Assembly: GCA_003332265.1 (NCBI GenBank)
Contig: QPGA01000022.1
Location: 1 to 32,233, forward strand
From: Candidatus Accumulibacter meliphilus
Lineage (GTDB): Bacteria > Pseudomonadota > Gammaproteobacteria > Burkholderiales > Rhodocyclaceae
Length of the DNA: 32,233 nt
Direction of reading: 5' to 3'
The position numbers and the translations under genes are program-made. Under the pieces are notes generated by a model that was not told the origin of the DNA, searched no databases, and was given only the letters and a program-made list of their open reading frames with translations. Below are positions 22,415 through 30,513 of this stretch, in pieces; positions within the stretch are counted from its first letter, which is position 1; each line of letters begins with the position of its first letter.

Positions 22415-24316
22415 TCAAGCCTGGGCGGCGGTCAGCGCTTTTTGCAGCTGTTCGAGGGCAAGGGGATCCTCGATGGTCGTCAGATCGCCCGGGTCGCGAC
22501 CTTCGGCGAGGGCCTGGATGGTCCGCCGCAGCAGCTTGCCCGAACGGGTCTTGGGCAGCACGCTGAGGAAGTGCACGTGACTCGGGCGAGCGATCGCGCC
22601 GAGGCTGGCGTCCACCTGCTTCATTACCGCCTTCTCGAGCGCAGCTACCAGCTCTGGCGTGGCGATGCTGTCGGCGCTCTTGACCACCGCGAAAGCCATC
22701 GGCATCTGACCCTTGAGCTTGTCGGCAACACCGACGACGGCAACTTCGGCAATCGCCGGATGTCCCTGGATGGCTTCTTCGATCTCGCGCGTCCCCAGAC
22801 GGTGGCCAGCAACGTTGATCACGTCATCGGTACGGCCGAGGATGTAGTGATAGCCTTCCTTGTCGGCGATACCCCAGTCGAACGACGAGTAGACCTGCGG
22901 CTCGCGGAAGAGCGTGAAGTAGGTCGACACGAAGCGCGCGTCGTCGCCCCAGACGGTCGACAGGCAGCCTGGCGGCAGCGGTGGCAGGATGCCGACGATG
23001 CCTTTTTCATCCGGATCGCAGATCGTGCCGTCTTCGCGGAAGATCTTGAGGTTGTAGCCATAGACCGGGAAGCTCGGCGTGCCGTAGCGGATTTCGGTCT
23101 TCTCGACACCAGGCATGGCCGACAGCATCGGCCAGCCGCTTTCGGTCTGCCAGTAGTTGTCGATCACCGGCAGGCCGAGTTCGCCCATCAGCCACTCGTG
23201 TGTCGGCTGGTCGAGAGGCTCGCCGGCCAGGAACAGATGCTTGAGCGTCGACAGGTCGTACTTGTGCATGTACTCGGTGTCGTGCTTCTTCAGCACCCGT
23301 GCCGCCGTTGGTGCCGAGAACATGACGCTGACCTTGTATTTCTCGACGATCTGCCACCAGATGCCGGGATCGGGACGCAGTGGCGTGCCTTCGTACATGA
23401 TGGTGGCCATGCCGGCGAGCAGCGGACCATACACGATGTAGGAGTGGCCGACGACCCAGCCGATGTCGGAGGTGGCGAAAAAGGTCTCGCCCGCTTCACC
23501 GCAGAAGATGTTCTTGATCGACGCGGCCAGGGCGACGGCGTAGCCACCCGTGTCACGCTGCACGCCTTTCGGCTTGCCGGTGGTTCCGGAGGTATAGAGG
23601 ATGTAGGACGGCTCGGAGGACTCCAGCCAGACGATCGGCACGTCGGTGTCCATGACCTTGGCGCGTTCGGTTGCATAGTCTACGTCGCGACCGGCGACCT
23701 TGTTGAAGCCCTTGTCGATGCCACGATCGATCATCAGGACTTTCGCCGGCTTCTTTTCGGCCAGAGAAATTGCCTCGTCGAGCAGGCCCTTGTAGGGGAC
23801 GGCCTTGCCGCCGCGCATGCCGGCATCGGAAGAGACGATCAGTGCCGGCGTTGCATCGTCGATGCGCGTGGCCAGCGAACCGGAGGCAAAGCCACCGAAA
23901 ACGACCGAATGGATGGCGCCAATGCGCGCACAGGCAAGCATCGCGAAAGCTGCTTCAGCGACCATCGGCATGTAGATCAGAACGCGGTCGCCCTTGCCGA
24001 CGCCAAGATTTTGCATGATCGCCGCCATGCGCATCACTTCGGCTTTCAAGTCGGCGAAGGAATAGACCACTTCCTGGTCGGTTTCGGTCGAGATGAAGAC
24101 CAGCGCGCGGTCGTTCGGTCGCGTCGCTGCGTGCCGATCGACGGCGTTGTAGCAAAGATTGGTTTCGCCGCCGACGAACCATTTGGCGAACGGTGGCCGG
24201 GAAAAATCGAGTACCTGGCTGAACGGCGTGTGCCAGTCGATGAGTTTGGCCTCTTCGCCCCAGAAAGCGTCCGGATTGTCGATTGATTTCTTGTGAAACT
24301 CTTGGATTGTCGTCAT
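22415..24316 (-). CDS. prpE: Propionate-CoA ligase
   Basis: PrpE activates propionate to propionyl-CoA with ATP. The 633-residue protein is an acetyl-CoA-synthetase-type ANL enzyme. The ATP loop is YILYTSGTTGKPKGVQRDTGG, followed by FFATSDIGWVVGHSYIVYGPLLAGMATI. The YWQTESGWPM motif and LPPGCLSTVWGDDARF point to the propionate rather than acetate branch, since Acs proteins differ at these places. KTRSGKLLRRTI carries the catalytic and acetylatable Lys. The ATG at 24316 has GAGGGAG upstream; 16 extra codons to 24364 are not needed. Together with acuI it suggests flux between propionate or acrylate and propionyl-CoA. Some activity on acetate cannot be excluded. Confidence 0.88.
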   Translation of the reverse strand: MTTIQEFHKKSIDNPDAFWGEEAKLIDWHTPFSQVLDFSRPPFAKWFVGGETNLCYNAVDRHAATRPNDRALVFISTETDQEVVYSFADLKAEVMRMAAIMQNLGVGKGDRVLIYMPMVAEAAFAMLACARIGAIHSVVFGGFASGSLATRIDDATPALIVSSDAGMRGGKAVPYKGLLDEAISLAEKKPAKVLMIDRGIDKGFNKVAGRDVDYATERAKVMDTDVPIVWLESSEPSYILYTSGTTGKPKGVQRDTGGYAVALAASIKNIFCGEAGETFFATSDIGWVVGHSYIVYGPLLAGMATIMYEGTPLRPDPGIWWQIVEKYKVSVMFSAPTAARVLKKHDTEYMHKYDLSTLKHLFLAGEPLDQPTHEWLMGELGLPVIDNYWQTESGWPMLSAMPGVEKTEIRYGTPSFPVYGYNLKIFREDGTICDPDEKGIVGILPPLPPGCLSTVWGDDARFVSTYFTLFREPQVYSSFDWGIADKEGYHYILGRTDDVINVAGHRLGTREIEEAIQGHPAIAEVAVVGVADKLKGQMPMAFAVVKSADSIATPELVAALEKAVMKQVDASLGAIARPSHVHFLSVLPKTRSGKLLRRTIQALAEGRDPGDLTTIEDPLALEQLQKALTAAQA

Positions 24317-24387
24317 GAGACTCCCTCGTCCAAAATTTAAACCACGTGCTGCAGTGGAAACCACGCCTGCCGGGTGTCTTCGAGCGC

Positions 24388-25512
24388 CTAATGCTCCCGG
24401 TCAAGCGTCCTTTTTCGGAGCTCTGCCAAAGGCAGACCCAACTTCAATTCCCTTTCCAGTAATTCCAGGAAGGGAAGTGCTTCTTTGCTCAAGCGCAGGA
24501 GGTGCGGGATCACCGCGTTCTCGTGTCCAGCCTTGATCAGGTCGATGGCATGGCCGAGGCGTGGCGCCGGTTGCTGGCGCGACGGCTTCTCAGCACAGGC
24601 GACGACGCGATTGCCACCTGCCTGTTGCGCCGTCTTGAGGCGCTGAGCGGCCAGAGTGAGCAAGGACGACGCCGAGTTTAGACGATCAACCGGGGTATTT
24701 GCCACCCCGACGCTGACCGACAAATCGAGGCGCTTGCCGTGCACCGCGATATTGGCTACCGCGAAGGCCTCGCGAAGCCGATTGGCGAAGGCTTCGCAGG
24801 CCGGGTAGGGGGTACCCGGCGAAACGACGGCCAGATCGCTGCCGGAGTAGTGGCCGAGGCTGTCCTCCTTGCGCACCTTGGTGGCCAGCATGCTTGCGAA
24901 ACGTTTGTGCAACTCTTTGACCAGATCTTCACCGTGCTCGTCGCGCAGCGCGTCGAAGCGGTCGAAGCCCATGATCAGAATGCTCACCGGACTCGCGTGG
25001 CGCAGGGCATACGAGATCGCCTGCGCCGCCTGTACTTCGAGGCGCTGGCGGGTGGGTAGTCCGGTATCGGGGTGCTGGGTGTCGCGTTCCGGATTTTCGC
25101 GCAGGATATTCTGCGCCTGGGCCAGGCGCAGTGCAGAGTCGATGCGCGCCAGCAGTTCGCTGGCGCCGATGTCGCTGGCGATGAAGTCGGAGGCGCCGAG
25201 CGCGCGGGCGCGGGAATTGGCCTCCTCATTGTTGCTGGCGATCATCAACACCGGAATCTGACGCAGGCGGGCCAGCCGCGACGAGCGTAGTCGGGCCAGC
25301 AGACCGTCGCTATCCAGTACCGGCATTGACGTCGACAAGGCGCAGATCACCAGCTGCAGCGAATGATCGATGACCAGCGCCTGCCAGCCGCCTTCACCAT
25401 CGCCTTCCTCGCGGAAGTCGTAGTGGTCGCGGATGAGCTGGATGAGCTGGGTGCGAACGCTTCGCGATGCATCGACAATCAGGATGCGAGGCCGTTGCTG
25501 CGGAGTGTCCAT
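24388..25512 (-). CDS. Receiver-GGDEF protein with degenerate receiver and cyclase sites
   Basis: The 374-residue product starts with a receiver-like fold (RILIVDASRSVRTQLIQLI). The phospho-acceptor position is Ala (ICALSTSMP) and the conserved Lys near ASDFIASDI is replaced, so it should not be phosphorylated normally. A GGDEF-like domain follows (about residues 150-305). The GGDEF motif is SGSDL at about 223-227, so cyclase activity is unlikely. The RKED five residues before it matches the RxxD c-di-GMP-binding site, which suggests a c-di-GMP receptor. A C-terminal helical tail of about 70 residues has no known domain. ATG at 25512 is preferred over TTG at 25530. It lies between prpE and acuI on the same strand, 32 bases after acuI, and may be co-transcribed with it. 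Confidence 0.82.
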   Translation of the reverse strand: MDTPQQRPRILIVDASRSVRTQLIQLIRDHYDFREEGDGEGGWQALVIDHSLQLVICALSTSMPVLDSDGLLARLRSSRLARLRQIPVLMIASNNEEANSRARALGASDFIASDIGASELLARIDSALRLAQAQNILRENPERDTQHPDTGLPTRQRLEVQAAQAISYALRHASPVSILIMGFDRFDALRDEHGEDLVKELHKRFASMLATKVRKEDSLGHYSGSDLAVVSPGTPYPACEAFANRLREAFAVANIAVHGKRLDLSVSVGVANTPVDRLNSASSLLTLAAQRLKTAQQAGGNRVVACAEKPSRQQPAPRLGHAIDLIKAGHENAVIPHLLRLSKEALPFLELLERELKLGLPLAELRKRTLDREH

Positions 25513-25544
25513 CGCGGTGGGCGCTGGCAATCAAGGCCAGAGCG

Positions 25545-26540
25545 TCAAGTGCCGCCCACAGCGACCACCACCCGGCCATGCGCACGACCCTTGAGGAAGT
25601 CGTCGAAGACCGTGGGCAGTTCGTCGAAAGCGATGCAGCGCGTCATCGACTGCAGATACTGCGGGCGCAGGTCGCTTGCCAGACGCTGCCAGACGCCGCT
25701 GCGGTACGGCTCGCCAATGTAGCCGGAATCGATTCCCAGCAGGCAGGCGCCGCGCAGGATGAAAGGCATTACCGTCGTATTCAGTGACGGGCTGGCGGCC
25801 AGACCGATGCTGGCGATCGTTCCACCCTGTTTCATGGTGCTGACTATCCAGGCGAGAACCTCGCCGCCGAGGTTGTCTACGGCACCAGCCCAGAGCGTCT
25901 TGTCGAGGGGCCTGATGCGCGACAGGTCGAGCGCCGAGCGGAACATCACTGCTGCCGCGCCCAGGCCTTTGAGGTAGTCGACTTCGCTTTCTTTGCCGGT
26001 CAGTGCCGTGACCTGATAGCCACGCCGGGCCAGCATGTCCACCGCCAGACTGCCGACGCCACCGCTGGCGCCGGTGACGATCAACGGACCCTTGCTCGGT
26101 TGGAGACCGTTTTCTTCCATGCGCACAATTCCCAGGGCCGCCGTGAAGCCCGCCGTACCCAGGGCCATCGCTTCGTACAGCGATAGCCCGGTGGGCAGGG
26201 GGACGACCCATTGCGCGGGCACTCTGGCATATTCGGCATAACCACCGTGGTGCGCAACGCCGATGTCGAAGCTGGTGGCGATGACCGCGTCGCCGACGCT
26301 GAAGCGCGCGTCGCTGCTCGCGACGACGGTTCCCGAGAGGTCTATGCCGCCGACGCAGGGGTAGCGGCGAATGATGCGGCCGGCGCCTGTTGCCGCCAGC
26401 GCGTCCTTGAAATTAACGCTCGAGTAGGCGACCTTGATCGTCACTTCGCCCGCATCCAACTGCGCTTCCTCGAACTTGACGAAGCTGCTTTTGGTGGCAC
26501 CTCCCTGTTCATCGATCAGAAAAGCTTTGAAGGGACTCAT
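25545..26540 (-). CDS. acuI: AcuI/YhdH-family NADPH-dependent acrylyl-CoA reductase
   Basis: AcuI reduces toxic acrylyl-CoA to propionyl-CoA with NADPH. The 331-residue product is a zinc-free MDR oxidoreductase. Signatures are SSVNFKDALAATGAGRIIRRYP, VGGIDLSGTVV and the nucleotide-binding VTGASGGVGSLAVDMLARRGY. The end, FDDFLKGRAHGRVVVAVGG, is typical of the YhdH/AcuI group. No zinc-binding cysteine cluster is present. The ATG at 26540 gives the usual N-terminus MSPFKAFLID; upstream codons to 26615 run through a small direct repeat. PrpE, encoded on the same strand two genes downstream, makes the same product from propionate. Activity on other quinone or enoyl substrates is possible. Confidence 0.85.
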   Translation of the reverse strand: MSPFKAFLIDEQGGATKSSFVKFEEAQLDAGEVTIKVAYSSVNFKDALAATGAGRIIRRYPCVGGIDLSGTVVASSDARFSVGDAVIATSFDIGVAHHGGYAEYARVPAQWVVPLPTGLSLYEAMALGTAGFTAALGIVRMEENGLQPSKGPLIVTGASGGVGSLAVDMLARRGYQVTALTGKESEVDYLKGLGAAAVMFRSALDLSRIRPLDKTLWAGAVDNLGGEVLAWIVSTMKQGGTIASIGLAASPSLNTTVMPFILRGACLLGIDSGYIGEPYRSGVWQRLASDLRPQYLQSMTRCIAFDELPTVFDDFLKGRAHGRVVVAVGGT

Positions 26541-26931
26541 GCAGGCTCCGTACGTTGGATTGGATGATGGGGTTGAGCACAACAAGGAGTCGAGCACAAC
26601 TCGAGCACAACACATGGGGCGAAGCTGCCGCCTCGATGACCGTCAGGACAGTCGGGGATTATAAACACAAAGCCCAGCACCTTTGCGCGCCAGCGCGCGT
26701 CATCGCTGTTGCCAGAATTAGAGGGTTCGATGCGGGTGCCAGCGGGACAAACAATATAGCGCGTTTGTTCCTCTGCTCGTATGTGCAGTGCAGCATTGCC
26801 ACGAGGCTGATTTTTCTAGGATATCTTAGTTAAGTGAGTTGCTTGCAGTGCTTATTTCGATCGGTTTCTGGGATAGCTGCGGCTGAACTGGGGGTTTACA
26901 GTGTGACTTTTTTCACATAAATTCCGCCTCT
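26541..26931 (+). other. Intergenic region between acuI and the NlpC/P60 gene
   Basis: This 391-base gap separates two divergent genes. It holds three direct copies of GAGCACAAC (26575-26583, 26592-26600, 26603-26611) close to the acuI start, an A+T-richer stretch from about 26740 to 26930, a near-palindrome CTAGGATATCTTAG around 26816-26830 and a CRP-type site at 26902-26917. No convincing gene is seen. Confidence 0.6.
26902..26917 (+). promoter_or_regulatory. Perfect CRP-type palindrome TGTGA-N6-TCACA
   Basis: The 16-bp site TGTGACTTTTTTCACA matches both half-sites of the CRP/Vfr consensus. It ends 14 bases before the NlpC/P60 ATG, where it would overlap the ribosome-binding area. A bound protein there would more likely repress than activate this gene, unless it acts on the distant divergent acuI promoter. 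Confidence 0.6.
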
Positions 26932-27480
26932 ATGCTCAAAAACTACCTTCTCTCTCCTCTTTTCGCTGCCGCGCTGATGGCTTTTCCAGTGGTCCTCCCA
27001 GGAAAAGCCGGCTCGGTTTACGCCACCGAATTGCACAGAATTGTCGAGGATGCGTCGTTCTTCGAGCGCTACACCAACAGCGCTCAGGACCTGATTCTCA
27101 AGGGCCTCGAGCTGATCGGCATCGACTATCGCATGGGCGGCACCAATCCCGATGTCGGTCTGGACTGCAGCGGTCTGGTGCAAGTGGTTTTCAAGGAGGC
27201 GATCGGCATGTTGCTGCCGCGCACGGCCAGGGAACAGAGCCAGGTGGGTGCGGTGATCGGTCGCCAGGAGCTGAAAGCCGGAGACCTTGTTTTCTTCAAC
27301 ACCATGCGGCGCGCGTTCTCGCACGTCGGCATCTATCTCGGTGACAACCGCTTCCTGCACGCGCCGCGCTCCGGTGCCGAAGTGCGTATCGAGGATATGC
27401 GCCAGAGTTACTGGATCAACCGCTACAACGGCGCCCGTCGCCTGCTGGCTCGCGAGGAGCAGCAAATCCTCGCTCGTTGA
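26932..27480 (+). CDS. NlpC/P60 family cell-wall hydrolase, secreted
   Basis: NlpC/P60 enzymes are papain-like endopeptidases that cut peptidoglycan stem peptides. The 182-residue product has a signal sequence (MLKNYLLSPLFAAALMAFPVV, cleavage near KAGSVYA) and one catalytic domain. The nucleophile is the Cys of LDCSGLVQVVF, the second residue the His of SHVGIYLGDNRFLHAP, and the third probably the His just before AP. Entry motif IGIDYRMGGTNPDVGLDCSG is standard. It resembles small betaproteobacterial NlpC/P60 proteins that lack a separate binding domain. The ATG at 26932 has no visible ribosome site, and a CRP-type palindrome occupies that position. Confidence 0.92.
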   Translation: MLKNYLLSPLFAAALMAFPVVLPGKAGSVYATELHRIVEDASFFERYTNSAQDLILKGLELIGIDYRMGGTNPDVGLDCSGLVQVVFKEAIGMLLPRTAREQSQVGAVIGRQELKAGDLVFFNTMRRAFSHVGIYLGDNRFLHAPRSGAEVRIEDMRQSYWINRYNGARRLLAREEQQILAR

Positions 27481-27589
27481 CCAGCCATGACCGTCCCCGC
27501 CGCCGCTTGTGGCGCCGCATTCACAATTCCCGACGAGGCTTTCAGCAAGCCTGCTAGCGACGTCTCGCACGTAGGAGTGCGATCGAGTT

Positions 27590-27748
27590 TCAGTCGCTGA
27601 AGGCGTCCGTCTGCCCGGGTCGTCGCAGCATCTTGTTCACCTCGTCGGAGTGCAACTCCTCTTCGACGATCAGTTCGCGGGCGTATTCCTCAAGGTGGCG
27701 GGGCTGTAGCGGGCATGTGTTGCCCGACGCCCTGGTGGCGGTGCTCAA
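27590..27748 (-). CDS. Possible 52-residue ORF overlapping the porin stop, ferritin-like tail
   Basis: A TTG at 27746-27748 overlaps the porin stop as TTGA and opens 52 codons to a TGA at 27590. The middle reads HLEEYARELIVEEELHSDEVNKMLR, an amphipathic acidic helix that recalls the last helix of bacterioferritin-like proteins, with Glu and His spaced like metal ligands. No ribosome site is visible and the product is too short for a full ferritin. It could be a short coupled gene or the decayed 3' end of a ferritin-like gene cut off by the porin gene. Confidence 0.35.
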   Translation of the reverse strand: MSTATRASGNTCPLQPRHLEEYARELIVEEELHSDEVNKMLRRPGQTDAFSD

Positions 27749-29172
27749 AATGCCAGCTGCAGACGGGCGCCGGCAACGGTGGAGTCGGGTAGCGAAAGCC
27801 CGGGATGGAAAATGCGCTGGATCAGCGGTTGCACGATCACGCCGCGTGCGAGCTGAAGCTGATAAGTTACTTCGACGACGCTTTCCGCAGTAGACGACAG
27901 CGGCGTGCCAAGATCGGCCGCCAGCAGTTCACGTCCCTGCGGGCCGACGTGCGCGCGCGTTGCTCCGATGCCGAAGATGTCGTCTTCACGGCCAGCGAAC
28001 ACGCCCTGCCAGGCGATACCGGCGCTGACCGAGTAATCGATGTTGTTCGTCTTGCCGTCGGTAACGCCGTAGCGAACGAAGGCCGTCAAGTTGCGATTCG
28101 AGTCGGGGACACGATAAAGGGTCTGTTCGCCGAGAATGTAGGCACCCCAGTGCGTCGTGGTCTTGGGATCGCCCGCCGGGTTGACCGCCACCAGCTCCGG
28201 GAACTGCGGCGTGAAACGCCAGGCGCCAACGGCGAGCTTGCTGATGGGTTCGAAGCCACCCGCGTGGCTGGCGGTCGGATCTGACTCGCCGAGCGTCACG
28301 CCCAGTTCGGCCGGACGCAGGCCGACTTCACCGATGACCATGCTGCCGCTGCCATGTTGCCAGCTGATGTTGGGGCCGGCAGTCGCTGCGCGCTCGGTCG
28401 TAACGCCGCGGGTGACGGCCAGCATTGCGTACCAGGCAGGATCCGGATCGATCCGCAGCCGGGTGCCCCAGGTGCTGGTCGGGTAGATCGAAGGACCTGC
28501 CAGGGTGCCGAAATCACCGGCTTCGGCGGACATCCCGAACGACGGATGCAGAAAAACGCCCGACGAATCGGTAATGTAGAACTCGGAGTCGATCGGGTAA
28601 AGGCCAAGCCGCAGTGAGCCCTTGTCGTCGAGGAAGGACTGCTGCAGCCAGGCCTGGAAGATGCCGCTGCGGTTGACCGGCGCTTCGATGTTGTCTACGC
28701 CCATCAGGCTACCGACGTAGTTGAGATTGACGCGTTGGCCGCTGTTGCTGATTAAATGCAGGTACGCCGATCCGCCATGCCAGCCGAGCAGCTTCTCGCC
28801 GTCGACTTGCAGGATCAGGTCGACATGACCCATGTAGCCGCCGCCGCGTTTCAAGCCACCAGTATTGTTACGGAGGTAGTCGGCGGTGTAGAGAAGTTCG
28901 AGCTCGGCACCTTTGTCGTACAGGCGCTGACGGGCACCGCCCCAGTCGCCGGTGAGGGTGCTTTCCTGCCAGTTCGGCGCCGCGACATCGGCGCTCGCGA
29001 TGGAAATCATCTCGCGCGCCGGCCCGCCCTCGCTCTGCCGGATTTCGTCTGCCCTTGAGGACGCGCCGGGGTCGTCCCCGGCGGCAGCATGCGCAGGCAA
29101 AGCTTGAGGGAAAAGAACAGTGAGCAGCAATGCGCTGTGCGCGGCGCCGAATGTGTACTTGGACATCAACAT
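27745..29172 (-). CDS. OprB-family outer-membrane porin
   Basis: OprB-type proteins are 16-strand porins first known for carbohydrate uptake. The 475-residue product has a signal peptide (SKYTFGAAHSALLLTVLFPQALPAHAAA). The family entry motif follows: LTGDWGGARQRLYDKGAELELLYTADYLRNNTGG. Later strands include GSLRLGLYPIDSEFYI and a C-terminal RLQLAF that ends with the terminal Phe required by the BAM machinery. Start choice is MLMSK at 29172 or MSK at 29166; the frame is open further upstream but without a signal peptide. It is divergent from an iron(III)-binding protein gene, and a Fur-like palindrome lies between them. A role in iron or citrate entry rather than sugar is therefore worth considering. 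Confidence 0.85.
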   Translation of the reverse strand: MLMSKYTFGAAHSALLLTVLFPQALPAHAAAGDDPGASSRADEIRQSEGGPAREMISIASADVAAPNWQESTLTGDWGGARQRLYDKGAELELLYTADYLRNNTGGLKRGGGYMGHVDLILQVDGEKLLGWHGGSAYLHLISNSGQRVNLNYVGSLMGVDNIEAPVNRSGIFQAWLQQSFLDDKGSLRLGLYPIDSEFYITDSSGVFLHPSFGMSAEAGDFGTLAGPSIYPTSTWGTRLRIDPDPAWYAMLAVTRGVTTERAATAGPNISWQHGSGSMVIGEVGLRPAELGVTLGESDPTASHAGGFEPISKLAVGAWRFTPQFPELVAVNPAGDPKTTTHWGAYILGEQTLYRVPDSNRNLTAFVRYGVTDGKTNNIDYSVSAGIAWQGVFAGREDDIFGIGATRAHVGPQGRELLAADLGTPLSSTAESVVEVTYQLQLARGVIVQPLIQRIFHPGLSLPDSTVAGARLQLAF

Positions 29173-29275
29173 ACAGTTTCCAAAAAATTGGCGAGAGCCT
29201 GCCTCGCGGACCGTGACTGTTATCAAAGCTGCCCAATCGCAGCGAGGACCCAAAGGAATGAGTTTGTAATGTACA

Positions 29276-29290
29276 TGCGAATCATTCGCG
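29276..29290 (+). promoter_or_regulatory. Fur-box-like palindrome between porin and iron-binding protein genes
   Basis: TGCGAATCATTCGCG contains a perfect 13-bp palindrome (GCGAAT-C-ATTCGC) and fits the 7-1-7 Fur pattern TGxxAAT-N-ATTxxCx. It lies in the 284-base gap between divergent genes. A weaker similar stretch (GTTATTCGCATCTC) occurs near 29424-29437, closer to the iron-binding protein gene. Confidence 0.55.
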
Positions 29291-29456
29291 TTACCATGCT
29301 TTGGCTGAACTTTTTCATGTTCACAATGATGGATCGTCAAGCGACCCGAATCTCACATGCACAAACACGAACGCTTCGCATTTACAGGACACTCTACGCT
29401 TGTTAGTATCCGTTGGTAACAAGAGTTATTCGCATCTCAATCAATGGAGGTATGAC

Positions 29457-30488
29457 ATGAAAGTTCTATTTTCGCGTTCGCTGTTGACTCTCGCGGTGGT
29501 GGCCGCTGCGTTCGGCAGCAGCGTCAGCCAGGCCGAGGAGAAAGTGCTGAATCTTTATTCGGCGCGGCACTATCAGACTGATGAAGCCTTGTACCAGGGA
29601 TTCACCGAGCAGACCGGAATCACCATCAAACGTATCGAGGGCAAGGAAGACGAACTGCTCGAACGGATCAGGAATGAGGGCGCGTACAGCCCGGCGGATA
29701 TCCTGCTCACCGTCGATGCCGCGCGGCTGTCGGCCGCGCACGAACTGGGCCTCTTTGCGCCAGTCAGCTCGCCGCTTCTCGAGGCGCGTATTCCGGCCAA
29801 TCTGCGCACTGTCGACTGGTTTTCGTTCTCGACGCGTGCGCGCGTCATCGTCTATGCCAAAGGTGTCGTCAAGCCCGAGGAAGTACAGACTTACGGCGAC
29901 CTGGCCAATCCTCGCCTGAAGGGAAAAGTCTGCTCGCGTTCGGGCTCGCATCCCTACAACCTGTCACTGATGGCGTCGATCATCGCCCATCAGGGCGAGG
30001 CCAAGGCCGAGCAATGGGCGAAGGGCATGGTGGCCAATTTCGCGCGCGCGCCGAAAGGTGGGGATACCGATCAGATCCGGGCGGTGGCTGCTGGCGAATG
30101 CGCGGTAGCGGTCGCCAATACCTACTATCTGGCGCGCCTGATGCGTTCGGACAAGCCCGAGGACCGCACGACGATGGACAAGATCGGCATCGTCTGGCCT
30201 GACCAACAGAGCTATGGAGCGCACATCAACGTCTCCGGTGGCGGGGTTCTCAAGCACGCGCCGCACAAGGAAGCCGCGCTCAAGTTCCTCGAGTATCTCG
30301 CCAGCGACCAGGCGCAGCGCTATTTTGCCGACGGCAACAACGAGTGGCCGGTGGTGGTCGGGATGAAGATCGACAATCCGGCGCTGATTGCGCTCGGCAA
30401 GTTCAAGGCCGACTCGCTGCCGGTCGGCTCGCTGGCGATGTATCGTGCCAAGGCGCAGATGATCTTCGATCAGGTGGGGTATCGCTGA
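29457..30488 (+). CDS. Iron(III) ABC transporter periplasmic binding protein (FbpA/FutA type)
   Basis: This 343-residue protein binds ferric iron in the periplasm for an FbpABC-type importer. It has a signal peptide (MKVLFSRSLLTLAVVAAAFG, ending near SVSQA). The mature start EKVLNLYSARHYQTDEALYQGF is the family hallmark with its iron-coordinating Tyr. The second iron site is seen in AVANTYYLARL, with two adjacent tyrosines. Segments FNFA-like VANFARAPKGGDTDQIRAV and INVSGGGVLKHAPHKEAALKFLEYL are also typical. A GGAGG ribosome site precedes the ATG. The permease gene is convergent, 25 bases past the stop, so binding protein and permease are on separate transcripts. No ATPase gene is in the window. 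Confidence 0.92.
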   Translation: MKVLFSRSLLTLAVVAAAFGSSVSQAEEKVLNLYSARHYQTDEALYQGFTEQTGITIKRIEGKEDELLERIRNEGAYSPADILLTVDAARLSAAHELGLFAPVSSPLLEARIPANLRTVDWFSFSTRARVIVYAKGVVKPEEVQTYGDLANPRLKGKVCSRSGSHPYNLSLMASIIAHQGEAKAEQWAKGMVANFARAPKGGDTDQIRAVAAGECAVAVANTYYLARLMRSDKPEDRTTMDKIGIVWPDQQSYGAHINVSGGGVLKHAPHKEAALKFLEYLASDQAQRYFADGNNEWPVVVGMKIDNPALIALGKFKADSLPVGSLAMYRAKAQMIFDQVGYR

Positions 30489-30513
30489 TCGCGCCGATCG
30501 CCGCGCAGCGGCG

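Noticed and set aside
22415-24316. Acetyl-CoA synthetase (Acs)
   Set aside because: The GWVVGHSYIVYGPLLAGMAT and PPGCLSTVWGDD segments follow the PrpE pattern rather than that of Acs.
26575-26611. Three GAGCACAAC copies as a regulator-binding array
   Set aside because: Spacing is irregular (8 and 2 bases between copies) and no known site is matched; kept only as a note in the intergenic entry.
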